From NCBI GenBank assembly GCA_920105805.1, contig CAKKTI010000040.1:24460-88459 (forward strand): a DNA stretch of 64,000 nt, read 5' to 3'. The DNA comes from Condylostoma magnum. Taxonomy: Eukaryota > Ciliophora > Heterotrichea > Heterotrichida > Condylostomatidae. Positions 24,781 through 38,549 of this stretch are shown one piece after another. Both the position numbers and the translations under genes were made by a program. Below the pieces are notes generated by a model. That model did not search any database, was not told where the DNA came from, and saw only the letters and a list, made by a program, of their open reading frames with translations. The first letter of the stretch is position 1. Every line of letters starts with the position of its first letter.

Positions 24781-25128
24781 CTTTTATTTATAGTGGATTT
24801 TGTTAGGGATTGTTTATTACAAAGAGAAGTAGAACTAGCTATATTAGTATTTACCTATTAAAAGGGGCTTATATTTCTTCTTTTATATACAAATCTTTAT
24901 TTTCTCTGTTGTCTTCATTTTAATATACTAAGTTATTGAGATGTTTGATTAGGTAATCTTTGTATAAAATTTGTAAGATCTGTATGAATACCTTTATTTT
25001 CAAACTGATTTTATGATAAAAAGAAGCTATTTAGGTAAAATAATATAAAGTTATATTAATCAGATTGTTTGAGTAGACAACTTATAGCTGTAATATAATT
25101 AAGATTTCTATTTATTTAATCAACAAAT
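24781..25128. other. AT-rich divergent intergenic region
   Basis: This is about 350 bases between the Rab start and the first hydratase start. Its last part (AAGATTTCTAT to CAACAAAT) resembles the region before the second hydratase, showing that the duplication included upstream sequence. Confidence 0.4.
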
Positions 25129-26016
25129 ATGAAAGCTGACGTAATCGATCCGGAAAAGATCTTTTCTCACCAGCCGCTTAGCCTTGAGCCTGAGTGTCTA
25201 AGCTAATCAATGGCAATATTGTATGCTCTAGCAATAGGAGCAAGTAGGAACCCATTGGATTTAGAAGATCTGAATTTTACATGTGAATTAGCTGATAACT
25301 TTAAATACTACCCAACCCTGCTTTCATGCCTAGTAAAGGTCACTGACTTTTTTACAACGGTTTAATAAATAGAAGAATTGCCTCCTTTCACTGTTAATGA
25401 TGTACTACATGCAGAAAACTATTTGTATAGTTATAAGAAAATTGACCTGGATTAATACGTAACACCGATAATTACCATTACTGATGTAAAGGATGGAGGG
25501 AAATTTGCATTTGTGTTTTTAGAGTAAAACTTTGTAACTGAAGATGGAGTTGTAGTGCTTAAATAAGTTTTTAATACAGCAATAAGAGGTTTAGGAGGAT
25601 TTGGGTTCCAGGGGAGAAGTCTTTATTCAATTAATTCCATTCCCGAAAAGTAACCAGACAGAGTGCTGATTGAACCAACTCTCCCTAATTAAGCATTAAT
25701 GTATTCCTTGGTAGCTGATAATAATCCTCTGCATACGTTACCAAAAGTTGCATAGAAGAGTGGATTTGATAGACCAATACTGCATGGCTTGTGCTTTTAT
25801 GGTATAGTATAAAGGATTATCTTAAGAGAGTATTGTCGTAATGATCCAGATTACTTCTGTTCTATTAAAGCAAGATTTTCCTCACATGTATTTCCAGGGG
25901 AGACCTTAGTAATTGAGTTATGGGAAGAAGAAGAAGAGATCAGTTTCAGAGTAAAGACATAAGAGAGAAATAAAGTAGTAATGCTAGGCAACTCAGGTTT
26001 AAAAGAGCCTAATTAG
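25129..26016 (+). CDS. MaoC-type (R)-specific enoyl-CoA hydratase, copy 1
   Basis: This is 295 codons with a double hot-dog layout as in peroxisomal multifunctional enzyme (HSD17B4/Mfe2) hydratase-2. The N-terminal half holds an inactive-looking hot dog. The C-terminal half carries the hydratase-2 motif VADNNPLHTLPKVAQKSGF (Asp and His catalytic pair, about residues 194-212) and RPILHGLCFYG. It hydrates trans-2-enoyl-CoA to the (R)-3-hydroxy form in peroxisomal beta-oxidation. TAG after KEPN is chosen because copy 2 has the same TAG and no downstream TGA; in copy 1 a TGA lies 17 codons further. No peroxisome tripeptide is visible at either end. Confidence 0.85.
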
Positions 26017-26285
26017 AATAATAAGTTATTAAGAAACAATTTCACATATATTCGATTCAATTACTCTTGAAGTAGTATATTGCATTCATGATGCTATTCA
26101 CTTAAATATCTTCTATTTTGCTCCCAATTAAATTAGCTATAAAAATAATTCTATTACAACCAAAATTCTATCTTTATTTGAATAATTCATTTAATTATAT
26201 CTTTCTCTAAACCATATCAGTCCAATAGGCTAATTAGACTCCATACAATAGCAGCAATAAGATTTCTATATAGTTATCAACAAAA

Positions 26286-27173
26286 ATGAAAGCTGACATA
26301 ATTGATCCGGAAAAGCTCTTTGCCCATCAGCCGCTTAGTCTTGAGCCCCAGTGTCTTAGCTAATCAAAGGCAATATTATATGCTTTAGGAATAGGAGCAA
26401 GTAGAAACCCATTGGATTTAGAAGACCTTAATTTCACATGTGAATTGGCTGATAACTTTAAATATTACCCTACCTTGCTTTCATGCCTAATAGACACCCA
26501 TGATTTTATTTAAAAAGTCTAATAAATTCAAGAATTACCTCCTTTCACTGTTAATGATGTACTACATGCAGAAAACTATTTGTATAACTATATAACCATC
26601 GACTTAGATTAATACGTAACACCGATAGTTACCATTACTGATGTAAAGGATGGAGGGAAATTTGCGTTTGTGTTTTTCGAGGAAAGTTTTGTCACTGTAG
26701 AAGGAGTTGTGGCATTTAAGTAAGTTACAAATATAGCAATAAGAGGTCTAGGAGGATTTGGATTCCATGGTAGAAGCCTATATACAATTAGTAACATTCC
26801 CGAAAGGTAACCGGATAGAGTGTTGATTGAACTGACTCTCCCTAATTAAGCATTAATGTATTCCCTAGTAGCTGATAATAATCCTCTGCATGCATTGCCA
26901 AAAGTTGCATAGAAGAGTGGGTTTGATAGGCCAATACTGCATGGATTGTGCTTTTATGGTATAGTATAAAGGATTATTTTAAGAGGGTATTGCCATAATG
27001 ATCCAGATTACTTCTGTTCGATTAAAGCAAGATTTTCCTCACATGTATTTCCAGGGGAGACCTTAGTAATTGAGTTATGGGAAGAAGAAGAAGAGATCAG
27101 CTTCAGAGTAAAGACATAAGAGAGAAATAAAGTAGTAATGCTAGGCAACGTAGGTCTAAAAGAACCCAATTAG
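26286..27173 (+). CDS. MaoC-type (R)-specific enoyl-CoA hydratase, copy 2
   Basis: This is 295 codons, a close tandem copy of the gene 1.16 kb upstream. Most codons are identical and the last 150 residues are nearly so. Differences cluster at about residues 80-110 and 140-180. Catalytic VADNNPLHALPKVAQKSGF is intact. Beyond TAG 27171 the frame runs into antisense RPS23 without a TGA, so a UAR codon must end it. The convergent RPS23 stop is 48 bases away. Recent duplication with conversion of the 3' half is likely. Confidence 0.85.
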
Positions 27174-27220
27174 AATGATTATTAAACAATTAACTCATAA
27201 AATTCCTAAATTAAAATAAC

Positions 27221-27652
27221 TCATCGTGGCTTTTCCTTCTTATGTAAAAACAGAGCGAGCAATGACACTCCCTTTACCTTCACAACCTTGAACCTTACAC
27301 CAGGAATATCTCCAATAGCATGTCCCTTTCTACCGAATCCTGCCACTAAAACTTCATCATTTTCATCAATAAAATTAAGGCAACCATCATTGGGAACAAA
27401 AGCAGCCACCTTCTTTCCGTTTTTCTTTAGCAATACTCTCACACATTTCCTAATAGCAGAGTTAGGCTGCTTTGCCTCTACTCCCATTTTCTCTACTACA
27501 ATTCCTTTGGCCATACAAGCTCCCATGAAAGGCTTTTTGAACTCCGAACGTAGGATAGTCTTTTTGAAATCTTTGTTGGCCCAGAGTTAATCTCTTCTAG
27601 TACGACGCAGTTTACGGGCTGCTTGTATACCTCTAGGTTTCCCTACTCCCAT
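27221..27652 (-). CDS. RPS23: 40S ribosomal protein S23 (uS12)
   Basis: This is 143 codons, the full family length. [21 protein letters not shown] is followed by the decoding-centre loops [13 protein letters not shown] and [28 protein letters not shown] follows, and the end is KEKPR then TGA. The Pro of QPNSA, hydroxylated in other eukaryotes, is present. It sits beside the A site and affects decoding accuracy, of interest in an organism with ambiguous stop codons, although these loops look standard. TGA-Trp is absent; the single Trp (LWANKD) is TGG. TGA stop at 27221-27223 gives the best independent proof that UGA can also terminate. Confidence 0.96.
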
Positions 27653-27807
27653 ATTATTTTATGACCAATGGAGAGGCTATGTAGGAAAATAGGTTTATGT
27701 ATATGCAGTGTGTTATTTAGGGTCTGTAAGACTAATCTAGTACACCTGTGTGAACTTTAGAGATAATTTCTGCATTGGCAATACAACAAATTCCAACACT
27801 CTTTTAC

Positions 27808-28872
27808 CTAACTAGAAAGCAAACTGATAGCTTTAAGCTCTTCCTCCACAAACGATTACACCGTAATATCCGGGTACTCTCCCTCTCCCCGATACTCCCT
27901 CAACTCCTCCAAAGGCCTCATGACCAAATCTGTATTGAGATGCCCGAACAGAGTAGAAGAAACCCTCCAAAGGCTCCTGCCTTCCTCCCTGGCCCTCTAT
28001 ACAGCCTCCTCGGTCTAGTCGCTATACAGAACCTCATGAAACCCGGCAATTATGTACCCCCCGCTCACGTACTCCAGCATCTTAGCCGCCTGCAGCAACA
28101 AGCACCCATCCGGCACCTGCACCCTAAACCTAGTCCCATCCCTAAGCCAGGCAAACAGTCCGGGGAACCTGCTCTTCCCATGTATTGTTATAAAGTTCAA
28201 GTCATAGTGATACCCAGCAAATATCGTCCCCTTTTCAAACTTGTTCAAATCAGAGCCAGTTGGAGCTAACAAATGCGGAGCATGGCTCATCATTTCAGTC
28301 AGTCTTCCTTAGGGAAGACCAAAACCTATCTCCAGTAGCTCTGATACTGCAAAAATAGCATTGACCATAGTTTCTCCCCATGAGTTCATGTTTTCAGTCC
28401 ATTAGGGAAAACCTTCGGGCACATCGTTCTCAAGCTCAAACCTTCCCCTGTTCTCCCCGTATTGGCCGATTCTCCAGAAATACCTCCATTTGGCGTCTTT
28501 TTAAGGCGGGCATAGGGACAGGGGTCGGTTCTCTTCGGTATATTGCTGCATTCTGGAACAGTGGTCACGAGCCTGCTCTATGAACTCCGGAGTTGCCCCT
28601 ATTTAGTATCCCAGTTCAGGGTGGATCTCAGCCACCTTCTCCCCGTTGTACAGTTTAGAGGAGGCAGTTTCATAGTACTGTTCCAGCATGTCTATGAATT
28701 AGCTGTTTTATTCGTTCTGGCATCGGGGGTCTTAGAGTATTAAAATTCCAGTTTCATGGAAGCTTTGAAGCACTTGATTAGCCAATTGTTAAACTTGGTC
28801 TGGGATTTACGGGGAGTCGGATTGCTTGTAGTCGAGGAAGGGTTAGAGGTTTATGCTGGCTACTTTCTCCAT
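27808..28872 (-). CDS. 2-oxoglutarate/Fe(II) dioxygenase, isopenicillin-N-synthase-like fold
   Basis: This is 354 codons. The N-terminal DIOX_N-type segment (LANQVLQSFHETGILIL) is followed by the jelly-roll core. Iron ligands are in YHYDLNFITIHG (His and Asp, about residues 214-216) and GFHEVLY (distal His, about 279). An Arg of the RVS type follows for 2-oxoglutarate. The substrate is unknown; the family covers small-molecule hydroxylases and desaturases. The stop is TAG 27808. It begins in the same frame as the upstream USP gene with no TGA between, so UAR must separate them. GC is higher than average for the window. Confidence 0.85.
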
Positions 28873-28926
28873 TTATATTGTGGGGGAATAAGGGAAGTAC
28901 TGCTATTTGCTTTAAGTTTAATCTAA

Positions 28927-31989
<3,063 letters not shown>

Positions 31990-32417
31990 ATTTTTATTAT
32001 TGTTTTTAAAGTATTAAGAGTTCAAATATAGCTCTGAGTATGTTATAAAGTCCTAGTTATCTGAATTATTGTAATGCTGGTAATGATACAAGCTTATAAG
32101 CATAATATAATAAACTATTCTTTTAATGAATTAATCTTTAGCTATAAATACTGATGATACTTAAATTGTAGCTAGGCTTTACAAAATAATCAGATTCTGG
32201 CTTAATTTAAATATGCCTTACAAGTATAATAAGTGTACTGATTCTATTACCGAAGGTTATATAAAAATGCTATTGTACTAAGTCTTAGTACTTTTATGTT
32301 GTTTTAGTAATTTTTATGTCTTATGTATCTCAAATGTTTATTATAATTAAATGTAAAACTGTATATCTAATGAATGCAACCCTAATATATTATTAATAAT
32401 GCAAATCAACTGTATAA
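31990..32417. other. AT-rich divergent intergenic region
   Basis: This is about 430 bases between the USP and the cyclic-nucleotide-binding gene starts. It is repetitive AT text with no motif that can be supported. Confidence 0.35.
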
Positions 32418-33830
32418 ATGTCAAAATAGTAATAAGAATTAATAAAACTACTGAATATAAATTAACAGATAAGAGACGAATATGACAACAATAGAATATT
32501 TGAACTAGCATTAGGAGTTGATTTCTTTAAAACTCTCTAATAATAAAATGAAGAAGCTGCAAAGAACTGTGCATCTGCCTTAGAACTGTTTTATTTTTCA
32601 GAAGGTGACTATGTGTTTCATTATGGGGATATAGGAGATTCTTTCTATATAATCCTAGAGGGCACTGTATCTATCCAAGTCCCAACGACTCAAAGGATCA
32701 GTATTCCTATTTCTTATACAATTGACGGAAAAATAAAGGAGTCAGTATAATAGCAGCTGTTAACTGTAATACAAGGCGATATACATAGCATTTTGACACC
32801 AGCGGAAGAGGAGGAATTTGTTAAAGTTGAAATAACCTCTCTAGTACAAGTAGCATAACTGCATTAAGGAGCGGCGTTTGGAGAACTTGCTTTACTAAAT
32901 AATAAGCCTAGAGCAGCATCTATTCAATGCGTAAAAAACTGTATTTTTGGAGTTTTAACAAAGCATCAATACAGTGAAATTTTAGGAAATATAGACAGAC
33001 TCAAATTAAGCTAGAAAATACGGTATTTTAAAAACCTGAGCTATTTTAAATAAAGCGGTGAAAAATTCCTGTATAAGTTAAGCTATTATTTTACTCTACT
33101 CACTCACAGGAAAAAGGAAAAAGTTTATACAAAGGACGATCCGGCAGATAAGCTATTCTTTGTAATTGAAGGCGATTATACTATTTACGCACAAACGTAG
33201 ATAAGGAAAATATAAAATCGGCCAAATGCAGTAGTCAGCAGTTAGTACAAACGGGTTTATAAGAGATTGACTATAAGAAGTAATAACGAAATCATAGGAG
33301 GTGAGGAGTTCTTTTAAAATGAAGGTAGGAGATAATACGGCTGTATGTGTACTTCCAGTACAGGAAGGGTTTACTACATCAACAGAAGAGACTTTCTAAC
33401 ACGAGTACCAATATACATATAAAAGCTGATAAAATAACGGGCAATTTATAACACTGAAACTTTAACCAACAGAAAACTATCAGCAGAAGAATTTCAATCA
33501 AAAACATTAGACAATTAGACTACAAGAAGGGAAAAAACGATAAAATATCTAAAATTACCGGAATTACTGTAAAACTCAAGCTAAAGTTATCTAGAAACAG
33601 GATTTCACCAGACCTCAAGGAGCTTAGAACGTAAATTTAGCATATACACAAAAAAGATGCTGATAGAAATATCAAAAAAGGAATCAAAGCGTCGAATATT
33701 GTCGGATACTAAGTCTCCACGTATGTAAAGAAAAACAAGTAAGAGGCGACGTATTCCTCCTCCGAATTTTAAGATAAATATCAACCGTAGAAGCCAACAA
33801 TTCATTTTTTCAAACGTTTCTCGTATATAA
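32418..33830 (+). CDS. Cyclic-nucleotide-binding domain protein
   Basis: This is 470 codons. The first cNMP-binding domain spans about residues 50-190. It has FSEGDYVFHYGDIGDSFYII and the phosphate-binding cassette FGELALLNNKPRAAS, whose Glu and Arg are the residues that grip the cyclic phosphate. A second, degenerate copy follows (about 230-335; KLFFVIEGDYTIYA) without an intact cassette. The C-terminus is basic and Ser/Arg-rich (KRRRIPPPNFKINI). No kinase or channel part is seen, so it resembles the regulatory-subunit-like cNMP proteins of ciliates. The ATG lies in Gln-rich MSKQQQEL. The stop is TAA 33828; no TGA-Trp occurs. Confidence 0.8.
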
Positions 33831-34344
33831 CTTGTAAAATAATCTGTTTTATAAGAATTAATCACTTGTATGATTTGTTTGGTTATTATAAGTTTATTCA
33901 TGTGAGAAATATAGTTTATAAAGCATCTCTTATTTCATATTGCTCCATATGGGGAATATAGCACTTAAATGATCAATATTTACTATTTTCTATAAAATTT
34001 TTAAGAGGCGTATTTATCTAATATAACTGTAAGCTTTTAAATAAATTGTAGACGGATTAGTAGATTAATTACTAAGTCCATAATTGTAGAAATAATATAA
34101 CTAGTTGTTTTAGGGATAGTATAAGTAACCTTAAGTTATATTTATAGGACATACAAAAGATCTTAGTAAAGGTTAATTATATAAGTTATTGATGTTATGC
34201 GAAGAATTAATATGATTATTTAAATGTATGAAAGGATTTTAGTAAATATCATATTTAAAAGTTAACTTAAGCTGGCTTAAAGTTTTTGTGAAAGGTTATA
34301 GGGTAATTGTTAAATTTATTTCGGAATATATTGGAATTATCTAA
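33831..34344. other. AT-rich spacer before the WD40 cluster
   Basis: This is about 510 bases with no gene seen. It marks a sharp change from compact gene order to the repeat cluster. Confidence 0.35.
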
Positions 34345-35760
34345 CTAAATTTCCCATACTCTTACTTTCCTATCATATCCACCAGATATTATCAGCTATT
34401 CACTTTTTAAAATGCAAGCTGATTATACCCAGGAATCATGTTGTCCAATGATTCTGTTTCTGGATGGATTTTATAAGTCCCATACTCTTACTCTCTTATC
34501 TTATCCACCTGATACTATTAGTTATTCACTTCTTGAAATGCAAACTGATCTTACAATATCATCATGCTAGCCAACGATTCTATTTCTGGATGGGTTTTAT
34601 AAGTCTCATAATTTTACTTTCTTATCACCTCCCCCAGATACTACTAGTTATTCACTTTTTGAAATGCATATTGCGAATACCCAGGAATCATGTTAACCAA
34701 TAATTCTGTTTCTGGATGGGTTTTATAAGTCCCATACTCTTACTGTATTACACTTTCCACCAGACACTACTAGTTATTCACTTCTTGAAATGCAAACTGA
34801 TCATACATAATTATCATGTTGCCCTATGATTCTGTTTCTGGATGGGTTTTATAAGTCTCATAGTCTTACTGTGCTATCATTTCCACCAGATACTATTAGT
34901 TACTCACTTCTTGAAATGCAAACTGATAATACACAATCATTATGTTAACCAACGATTCTGTTTTTGGAAGGGTCCTATAAGTCTCATAATTTTACTTTAT
35001 CATCTTATCCGCCAGACACTACTATTTATTCACTTCTTGAAATGCAAACTGAGTATACCCAATGATTATGTCTACCAATTATTGTGTTTCTAGATAGGTT
35101 TTATAAGTCCCATACTCTTACTTGATTATCACCTCCACCAGATACTACTCATTATTCACTTCTTGAAATGCAAACTGAATATACATAACCATGTTGACCA
35201 ATAATAGCTGATTTCCTCTTTCGTTCATTTTCCTATTTTTGTTATATTTCTAGCTGTTTTGCTTAGTGCCTGATATATTCTACAGCTCTCATTGAATTAG
35301 CTCCTTAGCATGTCATAATCTATTCTAGCATTCTGTTAGCTCGTTATTTTTTATCTGTTCTGACAAAAAGAAGTTGTCATGATATTTCTCTGTATGCTTT
35401 AAGTCTTACTCCTATCAAGTCACTAGGGTTCCCTTTTTATATGATTCCTTTTGATTTTACTAAACCATCTAAATATTAGGCTTTAATATCATTTTCTCTT
35501 ATAAGGTCATGAATTAAAGTGACTATTGTAGGCTAGAAAGTAATTTTGAACAGTTGGAAAATTTATAAGAGCTTTATGACTGTATCAACTCTTTCTAGAT
35601 TTTCCCATAGTGCTCTCAAGTTATCTTAAGTTAATATTTATTCCTTCTGAACTTCACTTTTATCAATCGATTCCTTATGCTGCTGATTTACTTGATAGAA
35701 TTGTTATAAATCGATTCCAGCGACTAGGTTTCTGGCAATTGTTTCAATACAGTTTTCCAT
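34345..35760 (-). CDS. WD40-repeat family protein A, seven repeats
   Basis: This is 471 codons. The N-terminal domain is followed by seven repeats, one full propeller. Residues before the conserved Asp, N to C, are G, Q, N, K, G, Q, Y. In repeat 4 the Asp itself is replaced by Cys (GGKCN), and loop one of repeat 1 is one codon short (QHGYVYS). The Trp of the WD dipeptide is TGA in three repeats (34606, 34858, 34984) and TGG in most others. A TGA also gives Trp in EISWQLL, where paralogue C has TGG. It is the leftmost member and the cNMP-binding gene lies 510 bases away. Confidence 0.82.
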
Positions 35761-35793
35761 TTTTTATACAAAACTGGCAAAATGCAACATTAT

Positions 35794-36987
35794 CTAATTA
35801 ATTTCCCATACTCTCGCTTTACTATCGCTTCCGTTTGATATTACAAATTATTCACTTTTTGAAATGCAAACTGATAATATATAATCATGATGTTGACCAA
35901 TGATTCTGTTATTGTATGAATTTTATAAGTCCCATAGTCTTACTTGATTATCACCTCCACCAGATACTACTAGTTATTCACTTCTTGAAATGCAAACTAA
36001 TTTTACAATATCATTATGCTGACCAATGATTCTGCTATTGCATGAATTCTATAAGTCCTATACTACTACTTTCTCATCATATCCACCATATACTACTATT
36101 TATCCACTCTTTGAAATGCAGACTGATATTACAATATTATTATTTTGACTAATGATTCTGTTTCTAGATGGGTTTAATAAGTCTCATACCTTTAGTTTAT
36201 TATCACCTCCACCAGATACTACTATTTGTTCACTTCTTGAAATGCAAACTGATCATACACGAGAATCATGTCGACCAATGATTCTGTTTCTGAGTGAGTT
36301 TTATAAGTCCCATAATCTTACTTCCCCACCACTACCGCCAGATACTACTAATTATTTGCTTTTTGAAATGCAAATTGATGATATCTCATTATCATGTTAA
36401 CCAATGATTCCTTGTTTCTCCTTTAGTCTCTTTTATTAGAATTGTTTTTGCTATAATTCTAGCTGCCTTGCTTAGCATCTTATGTACTCTACAACTCTTG
36501 TTGAGTTAATTCATCTCATAGTATTTTCTAAGATCCTATTAGCTTGTTATCTCTGATCCGTTCTGATAAAAAGAAGTTACCACAATATTTTAAGTCTTAC
36601 TCACATCAAATCATCAGGATTCACTCTTTATATCATTTCAGCTTAATTACTTGATTTGGCCTAACTATCTTAATATTTCAGATATTCAGCTTTAATCCTT
36701 TTCTCTCCTATAAAGTAATCAATTAAGGGGACTATTATAGGTGAGCAAGTAATTGTGAACAGTTAGAAAATTTAGATGGTTCCTTTGAGCTTTATATCTG
36801 ACTTAGCTCTTTCTGGATTTTTTCATATAGCTATAAAAGTGTCGTAAGTGAAGATTTAGTCCTTTAGTATGCTTAAAACTTTGTTACTTTTAGGTCATTC
36901 CATATTTTGTCAATTGGCTTGGTAGAATTACTAGAAATCGATGCCAACGACTAAGCTTCTGATGATAGTTTCAATACAATTTTCCAT
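35794..36987 (-). CDS. WD40-repeat family protein B, five repeats
   Basis: This is 397 codons. The N-terminal domain is complete (QANWQNMEWP with both Trp as TGA), but only five repeats remain, too few for a standard closed propeller unless it pairs with another chain. Pre-Asp residues are S, G, Y, G, S. One repeat has lost the WD Trp to TAG (Gln), and the first repeat has Gly in place of Asp. The end is EIN-TAG, one codon longer than the family. Its stop is 33 bases from the start of gene A, the tightest spacing in the cluster. It may be decaying. Confidence 0.65.
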
Positions 36988-37944
36988 TCTTTTGTATAAA
37001 GTTAATAAGATTGCAAAAACTTTTCTATGATTGATTTGTAGCTTTGTGTATTAGTGGTATTATGTAGTTAGATTGTGTGTACCTAAGGATTATTATACTT
37101 TTCAAACATATGAATGTTTGTATGTTAGAATAAATACTTGCAATGCTGCCAAATATCCCTGGGAAAGGTTTATTTCCTATAGTAGGATTATATCTATTAT
37201 AAAACTCATAGAGGTTGGCCAATTACAGATAAAATAACTTTAATATCAAAATTACTATGTAAAAAGACTTAATTTGAGTATGTATTGAGAAAACTTTAAT
37301 AACATACTAATTAATAGAGAAAACCAGCTGATTTTAAGAGATACGAATTCCTTAAAGAAAATCGATAAAAAGAAAGATTCAGTATGTATATATAAAATAG
37401 GAGAAATCAATTAGATAGTGCAAAGTATGAATCCTCTTGCTGTATAGAATTATTATCAATAAAAGCTATTATATATTAATAGCAATTATTAGCTTATTGA
37501 GGAAACTGCATTATAAGCATTTGTAAGGAATGATTGTGGAAATCCTTTAGCATTTATTATAAAAGAAAGTTTTAATATGAAGAAACAGTATTAGAGATAT
37601 TAAACTAAATTGAACAAATCAGTACTTGGAGGGCGATTAAAATGAATCACTGATTTATCAAATACGTATTATTAAGCAAGGATTCTGCCAGTAATATTTT
37701 CTTTAAAATTTATCACTCAGAAGAAATATTAGTTTGATTCATGTAATCTTTATATATATAATTAATTGGAAGTATTTAATAGGTTGTAATAATTAATTCT
37801 ACTTTTTATGAATACCAAATAATCAACTTTCATTACTAATTTAATGGTAGTCATTAATACAAGGTTTAAAAGGACATTCAAATAACTTTCTTAAGTAATA
37901 TTCTATCTCCATTACACAATTCAATATATTTATTCAGCAACCTG
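36988..37944. other. AT-rich spacer with duplicated blocks
   Basis: No gene is seen. A block near 37395-37450 (AGGAGAAAT to CTGTATAG) recurs near 41770 and 46965, and a block near 37870 recurs as a 3' flank beside other cluster members. Confidence 0.4.
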
Positions 37945-38395
37945 ATATTCTACAGCTCTCATTGAATTAACTTATCTCATAATCAATTCTAGGATTCTAT
38001 TAATCTGTATTCTCCATATGTCTTAAGTCTTATTCCCATCAAATCATCAGGATTCACTCTTTATATGATTTCTTTCGCTTAATCACTTGATTTGACCAAA
38101 GCATCTAAGTATTTTAGATATTTGGCTTTAATCCAATTCCCTCTTATAAAGTCATAAATAAAGGTGACTATCATGGGTTATCAAGTAGTTGTGAACAGTT
38201 GGCAGATTTAGTAGATTCTTTTGAGCTTTTTGACTGGATTAACTGTTTCTAGATTTTCCATAAAGCAGTTAAGTTGTCTTAGATGAAGATTTAGCCCTTT
38301 AGAATGTTTTGAATTCCTTATAATCAAGTCATCCCATATACCACTGATCTACTCGGTAGATTTATTAGAAATCGATTTCAACAACCAAGTTTCTA
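37945..38395 (-). pseudogene. Decayed N-terminal domain fragment of the WD40 family
   Basis: About 450 bases match the N-terminal domain of the family (GAATCCTGATGATTTGAT stretch, antisense). The WD40 part, the hinge and the true start are missing. There is an internal deletion of about 45 bases where the family reads EISWQLLFIRTD. The 5' end breaks off after the equivalent of RNLVV. Confidence 0.7.
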
Positions 38396-38549
38396 TCAAG
38401 TAAATTTGCTCCTTCAGCATAAAAGCCTACTAGCAATGGACCTTTTGATCATTTCTGCGGGGACAGTATCTTGGTCAGAATTGTATATAAGTTATTTAAT
38501 TATGAAAGTAATTTAATAAATATTAAGATTGAAATATAAAATTATCTAA

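Noticed and set aside
26017-26070. Extension of hydratase copy 1 to the TGA at 26068
   Set aside because: Copy 2 shares the TAG but not the extension, and has no TGA to use; kept as a possibility only.
27221-27652. Mitochondrial ribosomal protein S12
   Set aside because: Length and the eukaryotic motifs ([26 protein letters not shown]) identify cytosolic S23.
27808-28872. 2OG oxygenase as the S23 prolyl hydroxylase because it is adjacent
   Set aside because: Its core is of the isopenicillin-N-synthase type, unlike OGFOD1; adjacency alone is not evidence.
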